Part shown: positions 8,868 to 17,417 of the stretch, one piece after another
Position numbering within the stretch: position 1 is the stretch's first letter
How the letters are laid out: the number at the start of each line of letters is the position of its first letter
Source of the DNA: Kutzneria buriramensis
Lineage (GTDB): Bacteria; Actinomycetota; Actinomycetes; Mycobacteriales; Pseudonocardiaceae
DNA length: 64,000 nt
Assembly: GCF_003387475.1 (NCBI RefSeq)
Contig: NZ_QUNO01000007.1
Coordinates: forward strand, 481,257 to 545,256
Reading direction: 5' to 3'
Notes under the pieces: generated by a model
Seen by the model: the letters and a program-made list of their open reading frames with translations, nothing else
Databases searched by the model: none
What the model was told of the DNA's origin: nothing
Made by a program: the position numbers and the translations under genes

Positions 8868-9821
8868 CTATTGCCTGCCTTGGTCACCACCATCCTTTCC
8901 CGGGCAGGCTGTGCGCGTCTTGGTCGTCTGTGCACGGTTGCTGGTTACCAGTGCGCGGGCGTTGTAGCCGTACGTCGCCTTGAAGAGCTTGCTGAAATGG
9001 GTGGGATCGGAGAATCCCCACCGGGCGGCCACAGCGGTGACAGTGCGTCCGCTTCCGGTCAGCTCGGCTCGGCAGCGCTCCAGGCGGCGACGGCGGATCA
9101 GGGCCGCGACGGTGAGCGGCTGGTCCTCGAACAGCTTGTGCAGCCGGCGTACTGAGATGTAGTGGGCCGCGGCGATGCCGGGCGGGGACAGATCGGGATC
9201 GGCCAGCCGGGCCTCGATGTAGCCGGTGATCCGGTCCCGCAGCCACTCGTCCGGGGCCGGTTGTTCGTCGCCGAGCCGGGCCTCCAGCGCGACCGCGATC
9301 AGTTCGACGACGGCCGCCGCCGACCGCAGCGCCTCCGCCTCGCGGAACTCGGTCGCCGACCGCGCCGACTCCCGGGCCAGTACGGAGACGAGAGCGCCTG
9401 GGCCGTAGCTGCCGTCAATGCGTACGCCGATGAGCTGGTCGATCTGCGCGGGCCGGATCCGAAGCTCCCGGCGCGGAACCAGGATGGTGACGTGCGCCGC
9501 GGCGGTGCTCTCGAACCGGAGCGTACGCGTGGGATCGAGCAGCACCAGGTCGGTCGGCCCAAGTTCGGCGTCGCCGCGCCCTTGCTCGATCCGCGTCCGG
9601 CCCCGGGTCATCACCTTGACCGCCAGGTTCTCGCCGTCGGAGGCGTCGCGCTCCCGCCCGATGCAGGAGCTCTCGGGCGTGTCGAGGGAGACCAGCCGCA
9701 GCGGCCCGAGGTCGCGGGTGGCGATCCGGCCCCGGAAGCTGGCCCCGGCCAGCTTGTTGACCAGCGGCGGAAACCCGCTGGCGGCCAGCTCGTCCTGGAA
9801 CGTCTCAAGGTTGCCGATCAC
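8868..9821 (-). CDS. AraC-family transcriptional regulator
   Basis: 317 residues from GTG 9821. The N-terminal half (~40-190) is an AraC-binding-like cupin sensor. The C-terminal half carries the two helix-turn-helix units (ISVRRLHKLFEDQPLTVAALI and VTAVAARWGFSDPTHFSKLFKATYG). It is the first gene of a minus-strand run with the cupin and oxidoreductase genes, so it probably controls them in response to their substrate. About 190 bp upstream lie IS fragments, so its native promoter region may be altered. Confidence 0.88.
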   Translation of the reverse strand: MIGNLETFQDELAASGFPPLVNKLAGASFRGRIATRDLGPLRLVSLDTPESSCIGRERDASDGENLAVKVMTRGRTRIEQGRGDAELGPTDLVLLDPTRTLRFESTAAAHVTILVPRRELRIRPAQIDQLIGVRIDGSYGPGALVSVLARESARSATEFREAEALRSAAAVVELIAVALEARLGDEQPAPDEWLRDRITGYIEARLADPDLSPPGIAAAHYISVRRLHKLFEDQPLTVAALIRRRRLERCRAELTGSGRTVTAVAARWGFSDPTHFSKLFKATYGYNARALVTSNRAQTTKTRTACPGKDGGDQGRQ

Positions 9822-10008
9822 CGGTCAACGATAACGGCGACACTTCTGCTCGGGCACGGTGTTCGGCGGGCGTTAGAGCGGAGCCGGCACGCATCTGCTC
9901 TACCAGGCTCTGGTGCATCGTCTCAGGTTCGATGTGTGACCAGAGTAGGAAGGTGTTTGAGATCCTGTCCGCTCCCCAGTGCCACTGACCTCCGGCAAAG
10001 TCGATCAG

Positions 10009-10212
10009 ATGGCACGCGACCACCGGTACCCCTCGGACCTGACCGACGCCGAGTGGGCAGTGATGGAGCCCCTGCTACCACCACCGACAGCACATCCCCA
10101 AGACGGACGCCGGGAGAAACACCCACGTCGCGACATCGTCGACGCGATCTTGTACGTGGTCCGCTCGGGCTGCTCCTGGCGGCAACTGCCGGTCGACTTC
10201 CCACCCTGGGAG
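10009..10212 (+). pseudogene. IS5-family transposase N-terminal fragment
   Basis: ATG at 10009 opens MARDHRYPSDLTDAEWAVMEPLLPPP and runs to WRQLPVDFPPWET, the N-terminal domain (DUF4096) of actinobacterial IS5-family transposases. Similarity stops abruptly at ~10212, where it is joined to an unrelated transposase fragment. Confidence 0.85.
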
Positions 10213-10239
10213 ACCCGTGCTGGGATCGCCGGCAGGGAC

Positions 10240-10545
10240 AGCAGGCGGCGAACTGCTATGCCGAACGGTTCGTACGCACGGTCAGATCCGAGCTCACTGA
10301 CCGCATGCTGGTCCTGAACCGGCGGCATCTGGACACCATGCTCGCCGAGTACGTCCGGCATTACAACGGTCGACGGCCGCACCGGTCCCGCAAGCTCCGC
10401 CCCTCCTCGGCCGACCGACCCGGTGACGAACCTCAACTTCCAGCGGATCAAACGACGGCGGCTCCTCGGAGGCTTGATCACCAGGTACGAACGCGCCGCG
10501 TAAAACTACTGGTCAGCACCGGTGGCTGACTTGCGAAACCCCGCA
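10240..10545 (+). mobile_element. C-terminal fragment and right end of an integrase-core IS
   Basis: From ~10248 the frame reads ANCYAERFVRTVRSELTDRM, then VRHYNGRRPHRSR, the last part of an rve-type DDE transposase including the catalytic Glu. A frameshift near 10425 moves the proper ending (LLGGLITRYERAA, stop 10501-10503) to another frame. Bases 10498-10545 match the IS end at 1-48. This is a relic of the same IS type whose intact relative is at 47099-48289. It is fused upstream to an IS5 fragment and downstream to a tetR gene. Confidence 0.8.
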
Positions 10546-10549
10546 GGTT

Positions 10550-11170
10550 CGGCGCGACGCTGAGGAGAACCGGGAGCGGCTGCTCGCCGTGGCCGCCCCG
10601 ATCGCGCTGCGCGAGGGCCACACCGTGCCGCTGGCCGCGATCGCCGCCCGCGCCGGTGTCGGCGTCGCCACGCTCTACCGCAGCTTCGCCGACCGCGACG
10701 CGCTGTTGTATGCCTTGCAGTTGCGCGCCTACGGCATTCTCAACCGCATCCTCGACGAAGTGGAGCCGCTCGGCTTGTCCGGGCTGGACTCGGTCGGCGA
10801 GTTCCTGACCCGGGCGTTGGCCGTCGGCGACCAGCTCGTGTTGCCGCTGCACGGCGCGCCGCCCCTGGTCAGTGCCGAAGCCACTGCGGCGCGGCAGGCG
10901 ATCGACCGGCGTCTGGAGCGGTTCATCGAACGCGGACGGGCCGAGCACGGCATCCGGGCGCCGGTCAACGCCACCGACGTCATCGTGTTCAGCGCGATGA
11001 TCACCCGCCCGTTGCCGCACAATCCCGGCTGGCCACGGCTGGCCGCCCGGCAGGTCGCGAACTTCCTCAACGGCCTGGCCGGCAACGGCCCCATCGAAGT
11101 GCCCGGACCGGCCGTGCCCCAGGCCGAGATCGAACGGGCCTTCGCGTCCGACGCGTGGGCCGACGACTGA
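10550..11170 (+). pseudogene. TetR-family regulator lacking its native start
   Basis: Open from the IS junction: RRDAEENRERLLAVAAPIAL, then the TetR helix-turn-helix (LAAIAARAGVGVATLYRSFADRDALLYAL) and a helical ligand-binding domain ending at the TGA 11168-11170. The native start and about ten residues are missing because the IS end abuts at ~10546. A GTG at 10589 could initiate a slightly shortened protein with the recognition helix intact, so residual function is possible. Confidence 0.7.
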
Positions 11171-11189
11171 CCGGTGGCCGCTCGGGCGA

Positions 11190-11270
11190 TCAGGTCTTCG
11201 TGCCGGGCTTGGCGACGGTGTCGACGAAATCGCCGATGGCGGCGAGGGTCGCTGCTGGGTGGTCCCGCGG
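11190..11270 (-). pseudogene. Alpha/beta-hydrolase C-terminal remnant
   Basis: The minus strand reads RDHPAATLAAIGDFVDTVAKPGTKT then stop (TGA at 11190-11192), resembling the last helix of alpha/beta hydrolases with the catalytic-His neighbourhood just upstream. Nothing recognisable precedes it beyond ~11280. A short remnant between two tetR genes. Confidence 0.4.
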
Positions 11271-11365
11271 TGAGCATCCCCGGAACCGTCCAGGCCACTC
11301 TCGGACTGTTCAGCTGGAGCGGCTTGGCGTTCATGGTCGGTGTCTCCGCGGCGCCGAGCGTGTTC

Positions 11366-11980
11366 CTACTTCGTCGCCCGTGCCCGCTTGCGTCGGGGCA
11401 GCTTGTCGAAGATCGCTGCCAGCCGCTCGGCCTGCTGGAACGCTTCCTGCGAGCGGGTGGGGTCCTGCTCGATGTGCGTCAGCGCCTGGGTACCCAGGAA
11501 GTACGCCACCGCCGCCCGCCCCACCACCCGCGCATCGACCAGCCGCGCCAGCGGTTTGCCCCGCAACAGCGTTCGCAGCACCTCCTCGGCCAGGTCTTCC
11601 CAGCGACGGGTCTGCTCGGCGACCGCTACGGCCAACGCCGTGCCGGGACGCGCCGCGGTGACCAACTCCTGCACCGCCTGGACATGTCCGGATTCGGTGT
11701 CCTCCGCGTACAGCGAACGCACCAGCCGCACCATGGCGGCGGCACTGGTCACGCCGGTCATCGCCGCCCGGTACTGGGCCTCCCGCGCCGCGCTCGCGTA
11801 CGCCGCGGTGGCGACCAGCAACTCGTCCAGATCCGTGAAGTGGTAATAGATCACCCCCGGCGCGAAGCCGCCCAGCGTCGCGATCGAGCGGGCGGTCGTG
11901 CCGGCGTACCCGTGCACGCCCAGGGCGGACACCGTGGCCCGGAGGATGCGGTCACGCGCCTCGGATCGCGCACTCGTCAC
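11366..11980 (-). CDS. TetR-family repressor of the desaturase operon
   Basis: 204 residues from GTG 11980 (VTSARSEARDRIL), whose GTGA overlaps the desaturase stop by 4 bp. N-terminal TetR helix-turn-helix (ARSIATLGGFAPGVIYYHFTDLDELL, ~residues 29-56), then a helical effector domain and a basic tail (RRKRARATK). As the last gene of a coupled three-gene operon it most likely represses that operon; the palindrome at 14285-14315 at the operon head is the obvious operator. Confidence 0.85.
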   Translation of the reverse strand: MTSARSEARDRILRATVSALGVHGYAGTTARSIATLGGFAPGVIYYHFTDLDELLVATAAYASAAREAQYRAAMTGVTSAAAMVRLVRSLYAEDTESGHVQAVQELVTAARPGTALAVAVAEQTRRWEDLAEEVLRTLLRGKPLARLVDARVVGRAAVAYFLGTQALTHIEQDPTRSQEAFQQAERLAAIFDKLPRRKRARATK

Positions 11981-12768
11981 GGCACGACCACCGGACGCAC
12001 GCCGGCATGAGTCAAATAGGGATCGAGCCGGCGGCTCAGCTCGGCCAGGTGATGACTGGGCACCTGCGGGTAGAGGTGGTGTTCGAGGTGGTAGGTCAGT
12101 TCCAGGAAGATCGCGGGAATGATGCGGCCTCGCAGGGTTCTGGTCTGGGTCAACGGCTCCGTGCCGTAGCCGTGGTGCGGCAGATAGACGGTCAGCAGCG
12201 GGTAGACCCAGCTGCCGACGATCGCCATGATCGCATAGACCAGGACGCCAGGAGTCGCCGGCCACAGCAGCACGCCCGCCACGACGGCGGAAACCGGCGC
12301 CAGCGCCTCGACCGCGAGCCAGGCCCGATCGCGGCGCCGCGCACGCCGGAACGACCACATCCACAGCCGCACCAGGAACACCGGGCCGTAGCAGAGCGCA
12401 CCCACAAACGACAGTTCGGCCGGGTATCCCTCGGGATCCTCGGGGCTGGGAAACAGCTCGTGGTGCTGGCGATGGCTGATCCGGTAGGAGTGCCCGCTCT
12501 CCAGCAGCACCAGGCCCAGCACGAAGAGCCAGCGGTTCGACGCGGTCTCTGAGAGGCCGAGCGTCCGATGCACGACGTCGTGCGTCACCGTCACGACCGC
12601 GACGAAGATCCCGAAGACGACCAGCGGGGTCGGCCACCACCAGCCCAGCCAGGCCAGGAGCGCGAAGCACGCCACCCCGACGAACGGTCGAGCCAACGCG
12701 ACGACGCGCTGCCGTCGCGTGGTCACGAGCAGGTCGGCGCCGAGTTCGGCCAGCGTGGGCAGAGTCAT
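11977..12768 (-). CDS. Membrane fatty-acid desaturase
   Basis: 263 residues from ATG 12768 with GGAGG 5 bases upstream. Di-iron histidine boxes of the membrane desaturase/hydroxylase superfamily are present: HDVVHR (~62-67), HRQHH (~99-103) and HLEHH (~235-239). Four or so hydrophobic helices surround them. Substrate could be an acyl chain or a carotenoid-like polyene. Its ATG overlaps the stop of the FAD oxidoreductase and its own stop overlaps tetR, so all three are translationally coupled. Confidence 0.85.
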   Translation of the reverse strand: MTLPTLAELGADLLVTTRRQRVVALARPFVGVACFALLAWLGWWWPTPLVVFGIFVAVVTVTHDVVHRTLGLSETASNRWLFVLGLVLLESGHSYRISHRQHHELFPSPEDPEGYPAELSFVGALCYGPVFLVRLWMWSFRRARRRDRAWLAVEALAPVSAVVAGVLLWPATPGVLVYAIMAIVGSWVYPLLTVYLPHHGYGTEPLTQTRTLRGRIIPAIFLELTYHLEHHLYPQVPSHHLAELSRRLDPYLTHAGVRPVVVP

Positions 12769-14306
12769 CGGATCCTCCGGTGGTCCCGGCGAACGCCGTC
12801 GGCGACGATGCGGCTGCCGAGCACGCACGCGACCGTGCCCAGGCCGGGCCAGGTGGTGTCGCCGACCAGCCACATTCCCCGCCCGCCGAGGTCGTGGGGG
12901 ATGGCGAACTGGTTGGAGTTGCGGATGTTCTGCCGCACCCCGCCGACCGCGCCGCCCGGACGGAAGGCGAAGCGTTCGAACGTTCTGGGCGTGCCCACGT
13001 CGGACACCACCGCACGCTGCCCCAGGGCGGGGTAGACGCGACGGGAGAGTTCGATCAGGCGTGCGCCGATCTCCTTCTTGCGCAGGGCGTATTCCTCGCC
13101 GCGTAGATCGGCCCATTCGGACAGCTCGGTGTGCGTGGAGATCATGACCGCGCGATGGCCGCGGGGCGCGCTGTGCAGGTCGCCGGGCGCGGACACGGAG
13201 ACGAACATGTTGTTGCCGTCCCCCAACGGTTTGTCATATGAGTGCAGCAACTGATGGTGGGTCAGCCGCTGGCCGTCGACCTCGGCGTCGGGTACGCCCA
13301 GGAACGCGATGATCGCGCCTCCGCAGGCGTTCCGGTCCCGGCGCAGGTAGCGGTGCAGCCGGCGGGCCACCGGCTGGTCCGCGCAGATTCGTGCCGCTGT
13401 GGGTGCCGGCACCGCGAGCACAACCTGGCGCGCTGTGCGTTCCCCACGCGGGCCCCGCACCACGAAGGCGCCCGGCTCGCCGTGGACACGTGACACCGGG
13501 CTTCCGGTGCGCAGTTCGCCGGCAAGGCTGCGGTAGTGCCTGACCAGGTCCCGCCAGAAGCCGTGCATGCCGCCCTCGTGCCGGGTCAGGCCGGCGCCGC
13601 GGATCGTCACCCCCAACGCCGAGTTGATCAGCGGCGCGCGGTCCACGACGCTGTGCACGGTGTCTTCGACGAGCATGCCGAGCAATCCCGCCAGGGCGCG
13701 GTCACCGCGCAGCCCGTAGCGGCGCAACGCCTCGCCCAGGGTCACGGTCAGGAACCTGGCCAACGGCAGGCCCCGCACGCCGACAATGCGCACGTCGTGC
13801 GCGACGTCCCGGACACTGCGCAGCGGCACCCTGATGCCGTCGCGACTCGCCCGCCAGAAGACCTCGGCGAGCCGGTCGAGCAAGTGCCAGAAATCGCGGT
13901 GCGCCGGGTCGTCGCCGAAGGCGTGCAGCCGCTCCGCATGCCAGGCCGCGGGATCGCGGCTGAGGGTGACTTTCCGGTCCGGCAGCCACGCCTGGTAGCC
14001 CTGGAGTTGTTCGCCCCGAACCGGTGGGGCTCCGATGGTGTCGAGCAGTTCTCCGCCGACGCCACCGGGCTCGAAGTCGACCAGCGTCGTCGCGCCGACG
14101 TCGAAGGAGAAGCCACGATGGGTCCAGTAGCCGGCGCATCCGCCCACATGCCCGTGCGCCTCGAAGACGACCGTGGACAACCCCTGCGCCTGCAACCTCA
14201 GCGCGGTCGCGAGGCCGGCGAGGCCCCCGCCGACGATCGCCACGTCTTTCGTGTCCGAGCACCGCGTACCCGAGTGAACCGACGTTTGAACATCTGTTCT
14301 GAACAC
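12765..14306 (-). CDS. FAD-dependent oxidoreductase, phytoene-desaturase/isomerase-like
   Basis: About 513 residues. Dinucleotide-binding motif DVAIVGGGLAGLATALRLQAQG followed by FEAHGHVGGCAGYW, the amino-terminal signature of CrtI/CrtD/CrtISO-type flavoproteins. The C-terminal FAD motif region is GGRGMWLVGDTTWPGLGTVACVLGSR. The start is uncertain. GTG 14306 lies inside the palindromic operator and would suit a leaderless message; GTG 14243 gives a protein starting right at the FAD motif. Coupled to the desaturase (ATGA overlap). Together they look like a lipid or polyene desaturation pathway. Confidence 0.8.
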   Translation of the reverse strand: MFRTDVQTSVHSGTRCSDTKDVAIVGGGLAGLATALRLQAQGLSTVVFEAHGHVGGCAGYWTHRGFSFDVGATTLVDFEPGGVGGELLDTIGAPPVRGEQLQGYQAWLPDRKVTLSRDPAAWHAERLHAFGDDPAHRDFWHLLDRLAEVFWRASRDGIRVPLRSVRDVAHDVRIVGVRGLPLARFLTVTLGEALRRYGLRGDRALAGLLGMLVEDTVHSVVDRAPLINSALGVTIRGAGLTRHEGGMHGFWRDLVRHYRSLAGELRTGSPVSRVHGEPGAFVVRGPRGERTARQVVLAVPAPTAARICADQPVARRLHRYLRRDRNACGGAIIAFLGVPDAEVDGQRLTHHQLLHSYDKPLGDGNNMFVSVSAPGDLHSAPRGHRAVMISTHTELSEWADLRGEEYALRKKEIGARLIELSRRVYPALGQRAVVSDVGTPRTFERFAFRPGGAVGGVRQNIRNSNQFAIPHDLGGRGMWLVGDTTWPGLGTVACVLGSRIVADGVRRDHRRIR

Positions 14307-14315
14307 ATGTTCAAA
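14285..14315. promoter_or_regulatory. 31-bp near-perfect palindrome, probable TetR operator
   Basis: Arms of 15 bp around a central T. The outer parts TTTGAACAT and ATGTTCAAA and the inner TGTTC/GAACA are exact; one arm position mismatches. It overlaps the candidate GTG 14306 of the FAD oxidoreductase and lies 240 bp from the divergent MMPL gene. The size and symmetry fit a TetR dimer pair, and the operon encodes a TetR. Confidence 0.7.
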
Positions 14316-14403
14316 GATGGCGTCCGCCGGCCGATTCGTCAAGGCCGAGCAAGGATCGACAGTCCGCGCCAGGTCAGGCCGGGTCGGATGGGCCTGTACG
14401 TCG

Positions 14404-14452
14404 CCCTTGACGTTCGGCCGTCGGTCGCCGGGTGTCCGGCGTCGTCGACCAC
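14404..14452 (-). pseudogene. ~50-bp remnant homologous to the 3' end of the PL14 gene
   Basis: About 44 of 50 bases match 23636-23684, the segment encoding VDDHGDPATDGPNVKG near the C-terminus of the secreted PL14 protein, with one gap. The orientation is the same (minus). A random match of this length is unlikely. It indicates that a second copy of that gene, or a recombined piece, once lay here. Confidence 0.5.
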
Positions 14453-14556
14453 GATGCGCCCGCGGTGGCCCGCTCAGCGTTGAAAGCCGGCTGTAAGCAA
14501 CGGCCGGCCAGACTGGGCGCGCACTTGACAACACGTACCGTCTGGGGCCTGATGCC

Positions 14557-16707
14557 GTGCATACCGTGACCCGATTCTGCCTGCGCCACAAGGGCTTCGT
14601 CATCCTGGCATGGCTGGTCCTCGCCGTGCTCGGCGCACTGAGCACCGGTCCGGCCGTCGACCGGCTGACCCACTCCTTCGCGACGCCGGGCATGGCCGGC
14701 TACGACACCAATCTGCACCTGCTGCAGACCCTCGGCATCGACGGCAATGAGCAGCCCAGCATCGGCGTGCTCACGTTGCCCGCCGGGCAGGGCATGGACA
14801 CCGCCGCCGGGCGGGACATCGCGGCCAGGACTTTCGCCGCGGCGAACCGCGCGGGGCACCTGGCCGTGGCGGACTACGCGAACACCGCGAACCCGGCGCT
14901 GATCTCCGTCGACGGCCGGACCACGTGGGCGGTGTTCGACATGCCCAACCCCGACCTCCCGTCCGGGGCTGGGGTCATGGACGGCATCGAGCCGGCGCTG
15001 AAGGCGGCGGCGCCGCCCGGCGTCACCGTCTCGGTGACCGGGTTCGAGCAGATCCAGACCACCGGCGCAAGTTCCGGCGGTCCCAGTGTGCTGGTCGAGA
15101 CCGGGATCGGGGCCGTCGGCGCGCTCGTGGTGCTGCTGTTCGTCTACGGCTCGGCGATCGCGATCGTGCCGCTGCTGATCGCGATCCCGTCGATCCTGGC
15201 CACGTTCCTGCTGATCCTCGGACTTGAGCAGGTGACCGATGTCAGTTTCTTGGTCGAGTACCTCGTCGCGGTGATGGGGCTGGGCGTCATCGTGGACTAC
15301 TCGCTGCTGCTGGTCACCCGTTGGCGGGAGGAGCGCGAGGCCGGCAAGTCGTACGAGGAGGCGATCCTCGCCGCGAGCCCCACCGCCGGCCGTGCGGTCG
15401 TGCTCAGCGGACTGACCGTCGCGATCGGTCTGCTCGCGCTGGTGGGGCTGCCGGTGCCGTTCCTGCGCAGCATCGGTCTGGGCGGCATGCTGATTCCGCT
15501 CGTCGCGATCACCGCGTCCGTCACCCTGCTGCCGGTCATCCTCGCGACGGTCGGCCCGGCTCTGGACAAGCGCCGCGTGTGGCGGGGGTCGACGACGTTG
15601 AGCCGGGGCTGGCAGCGTTGGGCCGGCGTGATCGTGCGCCGCCGCTGGCTCGCGGGCATCGCCGGACTGGTCATCGTGCTGGGGCTGGCCGCCCCCTCAC
15701 TGGCGATGAACACCGGGCAGCCACGCGCGAACTCGTTGGGCGGCACCGGGACGGCGGCCCAGACGCTGCACCAGTTGGAGGGCGTCGGGGTGCCCAGCGG
15801 TGTCGTCTTCCCGATCCAGCTGTTCACCCACGGTGGATCGGCTGCCGCCGACCAGGCCGCGTCCATCGCCGCGACGACACCCGGCGTGTACGCGGTGCTC
15901 GCGCCGGCGACGCCGTCGTTCCGCCGCGGCAACGACGCCCTGATCAGTGTGATCCCGATCGACGAAGGCAACACCTCAACCGGCGTTGCGACCGTCGCGC
16001 GGCTGCGCGCCGCGCTGTCCGGTGTCCCCGGTGGCGTCGAGGTGGGCGGCAACACCGCGCAGAACTCCGATTTCACCAGCGCGGTCTACGGCAACTTCCC
16101 GCTCATGCTCGGTGCCATCGCGCTGCTGACATTCCTGTTGCTGGCCAGGGAATTCCGCTCGGCCGTGCTGGCCGTCAAGGCGGTCGCGGTCAACATGGTC
16201 TCACTCGGCGCGTCCTTCGGATTCCTGGTGCTGTTCTGGCAGGACGGCCTGGGCTGCGACCTGCTCTACGGCGTGTCGGCCACCGGCTCGATCCGCAACT
16301 GGATTCCGATCGTGTCGTTCGCGTTCCTGTTCGGTCTGTCCATGGACTACGAGGTCTTTCTCCTCGCCCGCATGCGTGAGGAGTACGACCGGACCGGATC
16401 GACCCGGGAGGCGATCGTCGGCGCGCTGGCCCGCACCGGACGCCTGATCACCTGCGCGGCGGTGATCCTGGGCATCTCCTTCGCCTCGCTGTCCGCCGCA
16501 CCGGACGTCGTCGTCGAGATGATCGCCACCGGCCTCGGCGTCGGGATTCTCGTCGACGCCCTGGTCGTGCGAACCCTGCTCGTGCCCGCCCTCGTGGCGG
16601 TCATGGGCCGCTGGAACTGGTGGCTGCCCGAGGGGCTCGCGCGACTGCTGCGGGTCCGGCCGCCCGTGTCGGCGCCGATGGAAACCAAGCACGCCATCGA
16701 GGTCTGA
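14557..16707 (+). CDS. MMPL-family (RND superfamily) transporter
   Basis: 716 residues from GTG 14557, in the usual range for actinobacterial MMPL proteins. One N-terminal helix, an extracytoplasmic domain, five to six helices (from VGALVVLLFVYGSAIAIVPLLIAIPSIL), then the duplicated half with FLFGLSMDYEVFLLARMREEYD, the conserved intramembrane motif. Members export lipids, siderophores or drugs using the proton gradient. It lies divergent from the FAD-oxidoreductase/desaturase/TetR operon with the palindrome between, so export of the product of those enzymes is a reasonable inference. A possible TTGACA (14525-14530) is followed at 19 bp by TGATGC, so the message may be nearly leaderless. Confidence 0.88.
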   Translation: MHTVTRFCLRHKGFVILAWLVLAVLGALSTGPAVDRLTHSFATPGMAGYDTNLHLLQTLGIDGNEQPSIGVLTLPAGQGMDTAAGRDIAARTFAAANRAGHLAVADYANTANPALISVDGRTTWAVFDMPNPDLPSGAGVMDGIEPALKAAAPPGVTVSVTGFEQIQTTGASSGGPSVLVETGIGAVGALVVLLFVYGSAIAIVPLLIAIPSILATFLLILGLEQVTDVSFLVEYLVAVMGLGVIVDYSLLLVTRWREEREAGKSYEEAILAASPTAGRAVVLSGLTVAIGLLALVGLPVPFLRSIGLGGMLIPLVAITASVTLLPVILATVGPALDKRRVWRGSTTLSRGWQRWAGVIVRRRWLAGIAGLVIVLGLAAPSLAMNTGQPRANSLGGTGTAAQTLHQLEGVGVPSGVVFPIQLFTHGGSAAADQAASIAATTPGVYAVLAPATPSFRRGNDALISVIPIDEGNTSTGVATVARLRAALSGVPGGVEVGGNTAQNSDFTSAVYGNFPLMLGAIALLTFLLLAREFRSAVLAVKAVAVNMVSLGASFGFLVLFWQDGLGCDLLYGVSATGSIRNWIPIVSFAFLFGLSMDYEVFLLARMREEYDRTGSTREAIVGALARTGRLITCAAVILGISFASLSAAPDVVVEMIATGLGVGILVDALVVRTLLVPALVAVMGRWNWWLPEGLARLLRVRPPVSAPMETKHAIEV

Positions 16708-16725
16708 ACCGACAAGGAGCACACC

Positions 16726-17391
16726 GTGACAGACCACATCGCCGCACTCGCCGCGTGGGACACGCCGGCTTTGAGCAACGCCGTGGACGCGCTGCGGCTG
16801 CGACCGAACACGCTCGGCCACACCGACGGCTCCCTGTCCCGTATCACCGGGACCACGCCGATGGTCGGGCGAGCCGTCACCGCGCGAATGGTCGCGCGGG
16901 AACCCGGTGACGACGGCATTCCCGTCTCGCGCCTGCACCAGGCGATCTCGACGACGGACGGCCCTGTTGTCGTCGTCCTGCAGGACTGCGACACCCCAGC
17001 CGGTGCGGGCGCGTTCCTGGGTGAAGTCAATGGCAGTCTTCTTGCGGCACTGGGCATCGCCGGCCTCATCACCAACGGCCGGGTCCGAGACGTCAGGGAA
17101 CTGAGCCGGTTTCCGTACTCCGTGCACGCGGCCGGCCTGTGCGTCGGCCGCGCCCACATGCGCCTGACCCACGTCGGCGGCGAGGTCACCGTCGCCGGCA
17201 TGACGATCCGCCCGGGCGACCTCCTGCACGGCGACGAACACGGCGTCCTGGGCATCCCCCCGGGCGCCGTGCCCGACGTGATCGCGAAGGCGCGACTGAT
17301 CCGCGGCGACGAACAGGACGTGATCGAGTGGTCGCGCTCCGCCGACTTCAGCGTCGAGAAGTTGCTGTCCCTGCGTCGCGTCCGCCACTGA
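16726..17391 (+). CDS. RraA-like fold protein (HMG aldolase/oxaloacetate decarboxylase type)
   Basis: 221 residues from GTG 16726 with AAGGAG 7 bases upstream. Contains the RraA/4-hydroxy-4-methyl-2-oxoglutarate aldolase signature: GEVNGSLLAALGIAGLITNGRVRDVREL (~96-123), with the metal/pyruvate-binding Arg-Asp pair in GRVRD, and later GDLLHGDEHGVL. Family members cleave 4-carboxy-4-hydroxy-2-oxoadipate-like acids to pyruvate or decarboxylate oxaloacetate; some inhibit RNase E. The MFS gene 27 bp downstream (organic-acid type) and AtuA/DUF4387 further on favour the catabolic role. Confidence 0.8.
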   Translation: MTDHIAALAAWDTPALSNAVDALRLRPNTLGHTDGSLSRITGTTPMVGRAVTARMVAREPGDDGIPVSRLHQAISTTDGPVVVVLQDCDTPAGAGAFLGEVNGSLLAALGIAGLITNGRVRDVRELSRFPYSVHAAGLCVGRAHMRLTHVGGEVTVAGMTIRPGDLLHGDEHGVLGIPPGAVPDVIAKARLIRGDEQDVIEWSRSADFSVEKLLSLRRVRH

Positions 17392-17417
17392 TCCCACGGC
17401 CAGGACAGGAGCCCGTC

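Noticed and set aside
11366..13015. One 549-residue protein
   Set aside because: The frame only runs open through the desaturase gene; the real TetR starts at GTG 11980 with the 4-bp overlap.
12765..14693. 642-residue version of the FAD oxidoreductase
   Set aside because: The extra N-terminus crosses the operator and the PL14 relic and has no family resemblance.
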